This document shows positions 13,902 through 21,428 of a DNA stretch of 64,000 nt, one piece after another (the first letter of the stretch is position 1; the number at the start of each line of letters is the position of its first letter). Location: NCBI GenBank assembly GCA_016786465.1, contig JAEUWC010000017.1:62001-126000 (forward strand). Direction: 5' to 3'. The notes beneath the pieces were generated by a model. The model searched no databases, had not been told where the DNA came from, and was given only the letters and a program-made list of their open reading frames with translations. Source of the DNA: Bdellovibrionales bacterium. GTDB taxonomy: Bacteria; Bdellovibrionota; UBA1018. The translations under genes and the position numbers were made by a program.

Positions 13902-13917
13902 TCCTCTCATCCCGCAC
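13902..13917 (+). repeat. duplicated tRNA-Val 3' end (att-like)
   Basis: TCCTCTCATCCCGCAC at this position is identical to 13702-13717 inside tRNA-Val, exactly 200 bases apart. The copy overlaps the stop codon and last codons of aqpS on the minus strand. Duplication of a tRNA 3' end is the hallmark of site-specific integration, but no integrase gene is visible nearby, so this is an att-like scar at most. Confidence 0.55.
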
Positions 13918-14575
13918 GATCTTTTTTTAATCCACGAAGCAGAAGAAAACCAAGCCCAGCACCTACGACTTGGGCCAAGACAAAAGCAGGAACACCTGCC
14001 CAATGGATTCCGGAAAAAGTGTCGGTCAAACTTCGCGCAAGGGTTACCGCCGGATTTGCAAATGACGTCGAAGACGTCGCCCAGTAGGCTGCGACAATAT
14101 AGCAAGCAACGGCAGCGGGCGTGGTATCAGGCTTTTTCTTTCCGGTTAACCCGATCACTAGAATCAGCCCCAGCGTGGCCAAGACTTCCGAAACCGCCAA
14201 GCGAAGTTCCGCCCGATGGTGATTTGAAAGTTGAAAGACTGCCTGCCCAAAAATAATATGGGTCAATAGCACCCCAGAAATCGCACCTAGAACCTGCGCA
14301 GCAACATAAGATAGCCATTCTTGGGTCGTTAATTTTTTGGAAATCCAATCCACCAGGCTGACGACCGGATTGAAGTGGGCGCCCGACACGCCTTCGAAAG
14401 CCTGAATCAGGGCATAAAGCCCAGCACCTGTTGCCAGTGAATTCGCCAAAAGCGCAAGCGCCGCATTCCCCTGGGCCAGGGTTTCACCCATGATCCCCGA
14501 ACCCACAACGGTCACCAAAAGACCGGCAGTTCCAAGGAATTCGGACAACAGACGCCGATTCAGGTCTGGCTTCAT
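13907..14575 (-). CDS. aqpS: aquaporin-family channel of the arsenic operon
   Basis: MIP-family channels move water, glycerol or uncharged metalloids. The 222-residue protein has six predicted membrane segments and both pore motifs: HFNPVVS near residue 65, where NPV replaces the first NPA, and FANPAVTLAR near residue 168. In Sinorhizobium meliloti an aquaglyceroporin (AqpS) replaces ArsB in the ars operon and lets arsenite made by ArsC flow out. The same arrangement is seen here, with the gene one base after arsC. Its last codons and stop lie inside the tRNA-Val repeat copy. A general glycerol or water channel is the alternative, but the operon favours arsenite. Confidence 0.85.
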   Translation of the reverse strand: MKPDLNRRLLSEFLGTAGLLVTVVGSGIMGETLAQGNAALALLANSLATGAGLYALIQAFEGVSGAHFNPVVSLVDWISKKLTTQEWLSYVAAQVLGAISGVLLTHIIFGQAVFQLSNHHRAELRLAVSEVLATLGLILVIGLTGKKKPDTTPAAVACYIVAAYWATSSTSFANPAVTLARSLTDTFSGIHWAGVPAFVLAQVVGAGLGFLLLRGLKKDRAG

Positions 14576-14576
14576 T

Positions 14577-14999
14577 CTAGGCCCTTTCGTTCAACTGGGT
14601 TTTGAATTCCTGAAGCTTCTTTCGAATCGAATCTCGCGTTGATCGAAAACGGTTCAAAAATTCTTCGGGTGAAAGGGGTTCCTTTGAAGCAGGATCGGGA
14701 AGGGGCCAGTGCAGTTTCTTTGCCTTGGAAATGATCACCGGACAAACTTCTTCCGCACAAAGTGTGATCACGTAATCGATCTTCGAAACGAATTCGGGAT
14801 CTAAATCATCCACCGACTTCGAATAATGATGCGAAATATCCAGACCCACTTCCTTCATCGACTGAACCGCGTAGGGATTCAGTTGGCCGGGCTTTGATCC
14901 GGCGCTTTGAATTTCAGCGTCGGCAAATTCGGCCCGAGCCAAGCCTTCTGCAAGCTGACTACGGGCCGAATTTGCCACACACATAAATAGAATCTTCAT
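14577..14999 (-). CDS. arsC: arsenate reductase, low-molecular-weight phosphatase type
   Basis: ArsC reduces arsenate to arsenite in the cytoplasm. The 140-residue product begins [15 protein letters not shown], with the CX5R phosphatase loop (Cys7 to Arg13). It has the redox pair [10 protein letters not shown] around residues 80-85 that typifies thioredoxin-coupled enzymes, and the Asp of LPDPA near residue 99. I chose ATG 14999, which overlaps the arsI stop as ATGA; an ATG three codons upstream is possible. It lies between arsI and aqpS, so arsenate would be converted to the substrate of the channel. Confidence 0.92.
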   Translation of the reverse strand: MKILFMCVANSARSQLAEGLARAEFADAEIQSAGSKPGQLNPYAVQSMKEVGLDISHHYSKSVDDLDPEFVSKIDYVITLCAEEVCPVIISKAKKLHWPLPDPASKEPLSPEEFLNRFRSTRDSIRKKLQEFKTQLNERA

Positions 15000-15436
15000 C
15001 AGCAGCAACCTGTCTGGGAACCGTCGTCAGTTGGGCAGCATTCGGAAGCTTCCGCACCTTTTTCTTTGAAGACTTCTACATCCGCCATCGTTCTATATGC
15101 TTCCCAAGGCACTCCGGCAGGATCTTCGACCCAGGCCTTGTCCGACTTGGCGTAGCAACAAGTTGTCTCGCCTTCTTCGGATACTCCTAAATCGGCATTC
15201 TTCAGTCTTTCGGTTAATTCTTCAAGTTCCTTGGGTTCATCCACTTGAATTCCCAGATGATCCACACCGGTCGTACCGGTTAGGGTCGAAACCGCGAAGT
15301 TGATGCGGGGATCTTCCAACATCCACTTTGCATAATCCGACTTTAACTTGGATGGCTTTTGGCCAAACAAGGTTGAATAGAACTGAACTGACTTTTCGAT
15401 GTCCTTCACGCCCACATGAATATGCAGTCTTTTCAT
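14999..15436 (-). CDS. arsI: ArsI/CadI-type glyoxalase-fold protein (probable C-As lyase)
   Basis: ArsI is a non-haem iron dioxygenase that breaks the carbon-arsenic bond of trivalent organoarsenicals. The 145-residue protein has a VOC fold with candidate iron ligands His5, His60 and Glu112. It has the vicinal pair Cys93-Cys94 that binds methylarsenite in characterised ArsI. The C-terminus is cysteine-rich (ECCPTDD... ending GCC), which may also bind metalloid. ATG 15436 has the SD GGAAG and begins one base after the arsR stop; a longer frame upstream overlaps arsR and is rejected. CadI-like proteins of unknown function are the alternative. Confidence 0.8.
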   Translation of the reverse strand: MKRLHIHVGVKDIEKSVQFYSTLFGQKPSKLKSDYAKWMLEDPRINFAVSTLTGTTGVDHLGIQVDEPKELEELTERLKNADLGVSEEGETTCCYAKSDKAWVEDPAGVPWEAYRTMADVEVFKEKGAEASECCPTDDGSQTGCC

Positions 15437-15437
15437 C

Positions 15438-15776
15438 TTAGCACTTCCTTTCGTTACATCCGTTTTTGGCCTTGCCGCCCTTCGGCTTGGCCTGTTTTGA
15501 ACAGCAGTTCTGAACCAGAAAATCGACCAGATCATCCATCAGGTCGCAGTTCGCAAAATACGTGATCTGCCTGCCTTGCTTCTTGGAAGTCACCAGCCCG
15601 GCCTTAGCCATATGAGACAGGTGAAAGGACAGGGTGTTGTCCGGGATCTTCAGCTGCGAAGCGATCTTTCCGGGCAATAGGCCGTCGCTGCCGTATTCAA
15701 CTAAAAGTTTGAATACCCGAAGCCGGGTTTCCTGCGACAGTGATGCGAAAGCTTCCAAGGCATTAAACATTTCCAT
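15438..15776 (-). CDS. arsR: ArsR-family arsenic-responsive repressor
   Basis: ArsR repressors leave their operator when arsenite binds cysteine thiols. The 112-residue product has a winged helix (residues 10-90, LSQETRLRVFKLL; recognition helix NTLSFHLSHMAKAGLV). Instead of the classical CxC site in the DNA-binding helix it has Cys91-Cys92 plus further cysteines in a lysine-rich tail, like the C-terminal site of Acidithiobacillus ferrooxidans ArsR. It is the first gene of the operon. The start at 15776 falls almost at the predicted transcription start, so the message may be leaderless; Met3 is an alternative start. Confidence 0.9.
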   Translation of the reverse strand: MEMFNALEAFASLSQETRLRVFKLLVEYGSDGLLPGKIASQLKIPDNTLSFHLSHMAKAGLVTSKKQGRQITYFANCDLMDDLVDFLVQNCCSKQAKPKGGKAKNGCNERKC

Positions 15777-15811
15777 AGTTCTAGAATAATGGAACTATTA
15801 CTGTGCGTCAA
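15775..15811 (-). promoter_or_regulatory. ars operon promoter and ArsR operator
   Basis: On the minus strand TTGACG (15811-15806), a 17-base spacer and TATTCT (15788-15783) make a good sigma-70 promoter. The inverted repeat ATAGTTC-N10-GAACTAT (15775-15798) covers the -10 box and the start site and is a natural ArsR operator. Repressor bound here would block RNA polymerase. Confidence 0.75.
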
Positions 15812-15819
15812 GTGTCTTG

Positions 15820-15839
15820 AAAAAACCGCAAGATTGCGG
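15820..15839 (-). terminator. terminator of the tag operon
   Basis: On the minus strand CCGCA(ATCT)TGCGG is followed by TTTTTT and directly abuts the tag stop codon. It separates the tag operon from the ars promoter immediately downstream. Confidence 0.8.
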
Positions 15840-16406
15840 CTATTTGGACCTGTTTTTGAAGCAATTTGCCGAATGGTCGTTCACCAAGCCACAGGCCTGC
15901 ATGAAGGCATAGCAGATGGTGGTTCCCACAAACTTAAACCCAAGTTTTTTTAGGGCTTTGCTCATGGCATCCGATTCGGCAGTCCTTGATGGGTAATCGC
16001 CCAATCCTTTTCGTGCATTCACAATGGGCTTTCCGCCGACAAACTGCCAAATGTAGCGATCGAAACTTCCGTACTGTTTTTGAACCTGAAGGAACGCCCG
16101 AGCGTTCAAGACGGCGGACTTGATTTTCAACCGGTTGCGGACGATGCCTTCGTCCTTCATCAAAGCGGCCTGCTTTCTTGCGTCAAAACGTGAAACCTTC
16201 TTTGGGTCAAACCCCGCAAAGGCTTTTCGATACCCTTCGCGCTTGTTCAAAATAGTCGTCCACGAAAGGCCTGCTTGTGCTCCTTCCAGAATCAAGAATT
16301 CAAAAAGTACGCGATCGTCGTGAACAGGCTTTCCCCATTCGCGATCGTGATAGGTCAGATTGGGTTCTTCGGTCGCCCAGGGGCAACGGTTCTTGATTTC
16401 AGCCAT
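15840..16406 (-). CDS. tag: DNA-3-methyladenine glycosylase I
   Basis: Tag removes 3-methyladenine from alkylated DNA and starts base-excision repair. The 188-residue protein has the family length and begins NRCPWATEEPNLTYHDREWG. The zinc-binding set of the family is present: Cys8, His20, His178 and Cys182 (NDHSANCF). The catalytic-pocket region LILEGAQAGLSW is intact. It is the last gene of a three-gene operon with a DUF4180 protein and a methyltransferase; its start abuts the DUF4180 stop. Confidence 0.93.
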   Translation of the reverse strand: MAEIKNRCPWATEEPNLTYHDREWGKPVHDDRVLFEFLILEGAQAGLSWTTILNKREGYRKAFAGFDPKKVSRFDARKQAALMKDEGIVRNRLKIKSAVLNARAFLQVQKQYGSFDRYIWQFVGGKPIVNARKGLGDYPSRTAESDAMSKALKKLGFKFVGTTICYAFMQACGLVNDHSANCFKNRSK

Positions 16407-16781
16407 TTATAGATTTCTTTCGGTTAGGACCTTGATCGCGGCTTCTGAACTTTCTACAAAGAAAACCTGCCTTCCGCGATTGGATTCGGTAATGAAAGCG
16501 CGAAGACTTTCGCTTTCAACCTTCGAAAAGTCACCCACAATGGCCAGCTGGATTCCGTAGTTCGTGGCTTTCTGAAGAATTTCGCCAGCAAGCTTGGTTT
16601 TGAGGACGAAAAAATCCGGGGAAAGATTCGCTTGATGCAGAATGATCTTCTGCGTCTGGTGTTCGTAAGAAAGACTCATCATCAGATCCAATCCGTCTTG
16701 CACAGTCTTTACCAGCAGGTCGTCTGATTTGACTTCGACGATTCGATTTTCCCCGGTCTGATGGACCAATGCGCGGATCAT
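16407..16781 (-). CDS. DUF4180 family protein
   Basis: The function is unknown. The 124-residue protein matches the DUF4180 pattern as I know it: SPDFFVLKTKLAGEILQKA, then LAIVGDFSKV, then FITESNRGRQVFFV and a C-terminal helix. It looks like a small alpha/beta domain without a signal peptide or obvious catalytic residues. It overlaps the upstream methyltransferase by four bases and abuts tag, so the three are probably co-translated. A link to repair is only suggested by the neighbour. Confidence 0.8.
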   Translation of the reverse strand: MIRALVHQTGENRIVEVKSDDLLVKTVQDGLDLMMSLSYEHQTQKIILHQANLSPDFFVLKTKLAGEILQKATNYGIQLAIVGDFSKVESESLRAFITESNRGRQVFFVESSEAAIKVLTERNL

Positions 16782-17365
16782 GACGGGTCCTTTCGAAAAA
16801 CCAGGGCCGCCCAGTCGTTCAATTCCGCTTTTTGCGGTTCCGGCGAAAATCCGACAATGCAGAAGGCCAAAGTCAGTCCGGGAATCTGCGCGCGCGTGAA
16901 TCCACTGATCAAAAGCCGCCCGCCGGGGCGAACGGATTCATGAAGTGAACGCGCCAATTCGCGAAGGGGTCCTTCTAGGATATTGGCGATGACAAGATCG
17001 AAACGCGGCCCCCAATGATTCGGCGCTTGATCGCTGATTTCAATGGGGACTAAACCGGCATCAAGCGAAGAATTTTCGAAGGCCGCCCGAAGCGCTTCTG
17101 GATCAATGTCAGTGGCCACGACTTCACGGGCCCCGCGAGCCCTTGCGATTCGTGCCAAAACCCCCGTGCCCGTACCCACGTCCAAAACTTTTTCCGGGCG
17201 GGATGTTCTACAAATGAAATCAACGATCCCTGCACAAAGGCGAGTCGTTGGATGGCTACCGTCCCCAAAGGCATGGCTTGGCACCTGGTTGAAAATCAAG
17301 CGACCAGGATGGCCGGGGGCCTGACCCAAAAAAATCTGCGGTGAAAGCTGGATGGATTCGTTCAC
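16778..17365 (-). CDS. PrmA-like class I SAM-dependent methyltransferase
   Basis: The 195-residue protein resembles the catalytic half of ribosomal protein L11 methyltransferase. It has a FGDGSHPTTRLC stretch like the PrmA FGTGxHPTT motif, the SAM motif VLDVGTGTGVLA near residue 60, TDIDPEA and LVIANILEGPL. It lacks the L11-recognition domain that makes PrmA about 290 residues long, so its substrate is probably not L11 or is recognised differently. It leads the operon with DUF4180 and tag and faces the divergent membrane-protein gene at 17388. Confidence 0.75.
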   Translation of the reverse strand: MNESIQLSPQIFLGQAPGHPGRLIFNQVPSHAFGDGSHPTTRLCAGIVDFICRTSRPEKVLDVGTGTGVLARIARARGAREVVATDIDPEALRAAFENSSLDAGLVPIEISDQAPNHWGPRFDLVIANILEGPLRELARSLHESVRPGGRLLISGFTRAQIPGLTLAFCIVGFSPEPQKAELNDWAALVFRKDPS

Positions 17366-17387
17366 GAATCAGGCATACACTGGGACC

Positions 17388-18035
17388 ATGTTCATCGGAC
17401 ACTTTTCGTTAGCCTTAGCCGCAAAAAAAGTCGCGCCCAAGACTTCGTTGGGAACCCTGATCCTTTCAGTCGTCTTCGTCGACGCGATCTGGCCCATCTT
17501 TCTTTTCTTAGGGTGGGAGCACGCGCGGATCGTCCCCGGGATCACCGCGATGGTCCCAATGGACCTTTACGATTATCCCATCAGTCATAGCTTAATCGGG
17601 GGCGCAGGTTGGGCTCTTTTGTTCGGAGGGGTCTATTACGCGTTGACGCGCTATTCGCGTGGAGCCTGGGTTCTTGCGGCTGGCGTTCTGAGCCATTGGT
17701 TCTTGGATTTTGTTACGCATCGTCCTGATATGCCCATTGGATTTGCGGCAGATGCCCCGAAGTACGGACTTGGGCTTTGGAATTCAATTCCGGCCACGAT
17801 GGCCGTTGAAATTCCGATGTTTTGCCTGGGGATCTGGATTTACTTGAAAGCGACCCGCGCCAAAGACGCGATTGGAAAATGGGCATTGGTCGGTTTTCTA
17901 GGGCTTTTGGTGGTCATTTATTTTGCCAGTGTATTTGGCCCGCCGCCGCCTAATGAAAGCGCACTGGCCACATTCGGACTATTCACTTTGCCGCTTTACG
18001 CGTGGCCGTATTGGATTGATCGCCACCGGAAGTAA
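17388..18035 (+). CDS. DUF457/YdjM-like integral membrane protein
   Basis: The 215-residue protein has about six predicted membrane segments. It carries the His/Asp motifs seen in the membrane-bound metal-dependent hydrolase-like family (N-terminal MFIGHFSLALAAKK, DLYDYPISHSL, LSHWFLDFVTHRPD). Activity is unproven for most members. I chose ATG 17388 because residues upstream would overlap the divergent methyltransferase gene and lack the conserved start. It probably heads a plus-strand cluster with the propeller protein (26 bases downstream), the MFS transporter and the zinc-finger protein. Confidence 0.65.
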   Translation: MFIGHFSLALAAKKVAPKTSLGTLILSVVFVDAIWPIFLFLGWEHARIVPGITAMVPMDLYDYPISHSLIGGAGWALLFGGVYYALTRYSRGAWVLAAGVLSHWFLDFVTHRPDMPIGFAADAPKYGLGLWNSIPATMAVEIPMFCLGIWIYLKATRAKDAIGKWALVGFLGLLVVIYFASVFGPPPPNESALATFGLFTLPLYAWPYWIDRHRK

Positions 18036-18061
18036 GTTATGTTTTCCAAAAGAGGTCAGCC

Positions 18062-19759
18062 ATGAGTGTTCTTCTGAGTCTAGGAATTCTAGTCAGTCCA
18101 GTGTACGCGCAAACATCTTTGAAAATCATCGATGCAACGAACCAGAAGCCGTTGAATCAGGTGATGGTCACGTTGACGACGCAGGAACCCAATCTGACGC
18201 GTTTTTCCAATTCAAGTGGCTTGGTCAGTTTTCCTGAAGCAAAACCATCGGATCAGTTTCGCATCCGCCTTCTGGGCTATAAGGACCAGACCACGAATGA
18301 AAAAGCGATCCAATTGCAGCCAGAAACGGATCCCGTTCAATTGGCAATGCAATTGCCCGCAAACGTTTGGCTGGGAAATTTAAACTTGGGATCGGCTGAA
18401 ACTTTTACGCATTTCAAGATGCAGTGTGCGTTTTGCCACCAACAAGGAAACGTTTTTACACGAATCCCCAGGACCGCAGAAAATTGGACCCCGATCATCA
18501 AGCGAATGGTTCGGTATGGGTCGCGTCTTCCATCCGAGTATCAAAAGTCACTTCCCGAACTTCTTGAAAAGGAATGGACTCGTCTTTCCCAGAACCCTCC
18601 GAAAATGCCGCCGGTAAAAGACTACGGTTTGAATCTTTCAAAAGTGAAAGTGACCGATTGGAAGATTGGTGATGCGTATTCGCAGACCCACGACATTCTT
18701 TTCACAAAAGGCGTTCTTTATGTCGCCGACAATATTCAAGACCGTTTCTATGTGGTGAATCCCGAAACGAATCAGATTCAAGGCTTCGACGTGCCTCATC
18801 GCGAAGGCGAAAAAAATGGTGGATTGATCGCAGGAAGATTGAAGGACTTTCCGAAGCACAACAGCACGTCAAACCTTCACTCTTTGGCGGAATCTCAGGT
18901 TGACGGGCACATCTTTTTTACTCCGTCGGCGCAGCGTCGGATCATCGAATTCGATCCGAAAACCAAGGGGTTTACCCTTCACGAAATGGATGATGGCTTC
19001 TATCCGCACACCATTCGACTGGATTCGTCGGATCGCGTTTGGTTCACTTTAGCTTTGTCGAATCAAATTGGAATGATGGATCGTAAGAATGGGAACAAGT
19101 TTACCCTATACGACCTTCCGACCCGTTCATTCAAAGAAAAGATGACGAATCGGTTGATGCCTTACCTTTTCAAACTGATGTCTTGGGGGCTTCCGATTTC
19201 AAATTGGGTGAACGTGGATAAACAGGCGTCGGGGACTCCGCTTCCATATGGAATCGACATTACACCGGACCAAAAGGTTTGGTTCGCAAGATTGCACACT
19301 CAAGAAATCGGACGCATCGACCCGCAGTCAGGGGAAATTAAGCTTTATAAAACCCCATTCATGGGTCCAAGGCGTCTGCGTACGGACAGTCGTGGCCATC
19401 TTTGGATCACGTCGTACGGCGAATCAAAAATTGGGCGATTTGACCCAAAGACTGAAAAGTTCGATGTCTTTGATCTGCCCGTTTATCCGCTGGGAAGCGA
19501 AACCCCTTACGCCCTGAACGTGGACCGCAAAAATGACATCGTTTGGGTCACTGGAAACCAATCGGATTCGCTTTACGGATTGGACATTCGAACCCAGAAG
19601 TGGATGACCGTGCCATTGACCCGTCGAACGACATTTACCCGGGATATCGAATTTGACGAAAAAGGAAATCTTTACACGGCGAATTCCAATTTTCCGGCGT
19701 GGCACGTCGAAGGTGGCGGCCCGACCACATTTAAAGTCGAAATCGAGAACGCCAGATGA
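18062..19759 (+). CDS. exported haem-motif / Vgb-like beta-propeller protein
   Basis: The 565-residue protein has a signal peptide (MSVLLSLGILVSPVYA). A small carboxypeptidase-regulatory-like beta domain follows (about residues 18-95), then one CxxCH haem-attachment motif (CAFCH, 122-126), then a propeller built of repeats (VWFT...QIG, VWFARLHTQEIGRIDP, LWITSYGESKIGRFDP) like virginiamycin B lyase. With one CxxCH it could be a monohaem periplasmic cytochrome; real lyase activity is doubtful. AGAGG precedes the ATG. It overlaps the MFS gene by four bases, suggesting a shared pathway. No true function is recognised. Confidence 0.75.
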   Translation: MSVLLSLGILVSPVYAQTSLKIIDATNQKPLNQVMVTLTTQEPNLTRFSNSSGLVSFPEAKPSDQFRIRLLGYKDQTTNEKAIQLQPETDPVQLAMQLPANVWLGNLNLGSAETFTHFKMQCAFCHQQGNVFTRIPRTAENWTPIIKRMVRYGSRLPSEYQKSLPELLEKEWTRLSQNPPKMPPVKDYGLNLSKVKVTDWKIGDAYSQTHDILFTKGVLYVADNIQDRFYVVNPETNQIQGFDVPHREGEKNGGLIAGRLKDFPKHNSTSNLHSLAESQVDGHIFFTPSAQRRIIEFDPKTKGFTLHEMDDGFYPHTIRLDSSDRVWFTLALSNQIGMMDRKNGNKFTLYDLPTRSFKEKMTNRLMPYLFKLMSWGLPISNWVNVDKQASGTPLPYGIDITPDQKVWFARLHTQEIGRIDPQSGEIKLYKTPFMGPRRLRTDSRGHLWITSYGESKIGRFDPKTEKFDVFDLPVYPLGSETPYALNVDRKNDIVWVTGNQSDSLYGLDIRTQKWMTVPLTRRTTFTRDIEFDEKGNLYTANSNFPAWHVEGGGPTTFKVEIENAR

Positions 19760-20961
19760 TCCGACTGGTGATTAAGAACGGAAAGTTTTACCTTTCGTGC
19801 CTGCTTGCATTCACTGCAGGACACGTCACGAACTATTCCGTTATTTTGTTCAGTCAGGACTTCTTGAAATCGGATTTTCTTTCCGGTGTTGGATTTGGCC
19901 TTTGTTTTGGTCCACCGTTGATTCTGGGCTGGGTTGCTGGTGTTTGGTGCGATCGGATTTCCCCCATCAAAATCATTCACGCAGGCGGAGCCGTCTTCAT
20001 TCTTTCGAATCTGCTGCTGTTGGCGGGTGCGCAACAAGGAAGTCCCGCCGCAGCGGTGCCCTGGATTCTGAGCGGGGCTTTTTTTGCAGGCGTGGCCTGG
20101 AGCTTTGTTTCTCCGGCCAGAATGACGGCCTTGAGACTTTTCATGTCAGAATCCGACCTGAAGCCCGCATCTTTGTTCTTCAATCTTTTGGTGATGCTGG
20201 GGTTTGGCTTAGGACCGATGGTGATTGCGTTTGTTCGAACGCGATCGAACTGGAACTGGGTTTTCATGACCGCAATGGTCTTCTTTGTAATCAGTTCTGC
20301 CCTGCTTTTGAATTTGAAAACACGTTCGGCATCGGCAGAAAAAGGGGCGAAGAAAAGAACCGTGACCCAAGATGTGTTGACTGGAATTCAGGCGGTTACC
20401 GGAAATCGATACCTTCGCGAACTGATGATCTGCGCGGTTTTTGGCTACATGCTGATGGGTCCTTTGCAGGTTATTGTTCCAAAGCTTGCGACTCGCCAGT
20501 TGGGTCTTTCGGAATTAGAACGTGGAAGTTTGTTGGGTGCACTTGCCCCTTCGTTTATCGTGGGCGGAGCACTTTGTGCTGTCTTGATGAAGAAGATCCG
20601 GAACGGTTGGTTGATTCTGGCTTCGATTGCATTAGCTGCGGTCTGTTTCGGACTGCTTTCACAGTACAAAACGGTTCAGATCGCGACTGCACTGATTTCA
20701 GGTGTTGGAATCATGGGGGGAATCGCCATCAGCACGATCGTGAGCTTGATTCAGGCCCACGCATCCGATGCAACACGCGGAAGGGTCACTTCCATGTACA
20801 CCATCACGTCCCAAGTGATGCCAGCAGTTTCTGGTTTGCTTTCTGGTATCTTGATCCACAAGTTTGGCGAAGTTCATGCGGCGTTAACGGTTGGCGTATT
20901 CTTGTTTTTAGCGATGCTGCTTCACACGGTTTGGATGAAGAATCTTCGGTCACTTCCATGA
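19756..20961 (+). CDS. MFS transporter
   Basis: The 401-residue product has about twelve hydrophobic segments and the loop motif GVWCDRISPIKI between segments 2 and 3, with a central basic loop (about residues 190-205). It fits the major facilitator superfamily, in the inner membrane, of the drug-efflux or enterobactin-exporter type. The substrate is not evident. It is overlapped ATGA-style on both sides, by the exported propeller protein upstream and the FBP-type protein downstream, so all three are likely co-translated. Confidence 0.85.
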   Translation: MIRLVIKNGKFYLSCLLAFTAGHVTNYSVILFSQDFLKSDFLSGVGFGLCFGPPLILGWVAGVWCDRISPIKIIHAGGAVFILSNLLLLAGAQQGSPAAAVPWILSGAFFAGVAWSFVSPARMTALRLFMSESDLKPASLFFNLLVMLGFGLGPMVIAFVRTRSNWNWVFMTAMVFFVISSALLLNLKTRSASAEKGAKKRTVTQDVLTGIQAVTGNRYLRELMICAVFGYMLMGPLQVIVPKLATRQLGLSELERGSLLGALAPSFIVGGALCAVLMKKIRNGWLILASIALAAVCFGLLSQYKTVQIATALISGVGIMGGIAISTIVSLIQAHASDATRGRVTSMYTITSQVMPAVSGLLSGILIHKFGEVHAALTVGVFLFLAMLLHTVWMKNLRSLP

Positions 20962-21428
20962 GTTTGATTTCAATTTCTAGTGAAGCTGAACTGTTGAATT
21001 CCTTTCGACCCCACGACCGAAAGACTGTCTACGTGCCTCGAGGGTGGCAGTTTCCGATTTCCCAGAACTACTATCTGGCTTGGGTCGAACCTTACGGCGT
21101 CAGAACTTTCTTGGCGTTCAAAGAGCCCCAGTGGAAACACTTGGTCGGGGTTTCCTTTCGGCGCGACCAACAAGGAAGTTCGGTTTCTGCACCTGGAATG
21201 TGTGATTGGTGTCACGCACATGGAACTTCAGATCAGATTGGACTTTTAACCACGCGGGTGAGTTCGAACCGCCGAGTCGGTGTGAACCTTTGTCTTGATT
21301 TATCTTGCATCGACAAGATGGCAGACGCCGCGAAACAGATGGGGATGGATCTGGACCGAATGGCCGCCGTTCATCGTCAACGGATGGCGCACTTTTGCCA
21401 GGCGGCCCTGGGATTCAGATTTTCATAG
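20958..21428 (+). CDS. FBP-domain (EF-G-binding type) zinc-finger protein
   Basis: The 156-residue protein contains a treble-clef-like zinc finger CDWC...CLDLSC (about residues 79-115). It is embedded in the pattern of the FBP C-terminal domain found in FusB/FusC-type proteins that bind elongation factor G and rescue it from fusidic acid. The N-terminal half is a small beta-rich region. ATG 20958 overlaps the MFS stop. Pairing a putative EF-G protector with an efflux pump would make sense as an antibiotic-response unit, but resistance is not shown. Its end abuts the convergent lysE remnant. Confidence 0.7.
   Translation: MSLISISSEAELLNSFRPHDRKTVYVPRGWQFPISQNYYLAWVEPYGVRTFLAFKEPQWKHLVGVSFRRDQQGSSVSAPGMCDWCHAHGTSDQIGLLTTRVSSNRRVGVNLCLDLSCIDKMADAAKQMGMDLDRMAAVHRQRMAHFCQAALGFRFS

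Noticed and set aside
19797-21428. A 543-codon frame overlapping the MFS gene
   Set aside because: Only its last 156 codons, after ATG 20958, encode a recognisable product (FBP-type protein); the rest is an out-of-frame reading of the MFS gene.
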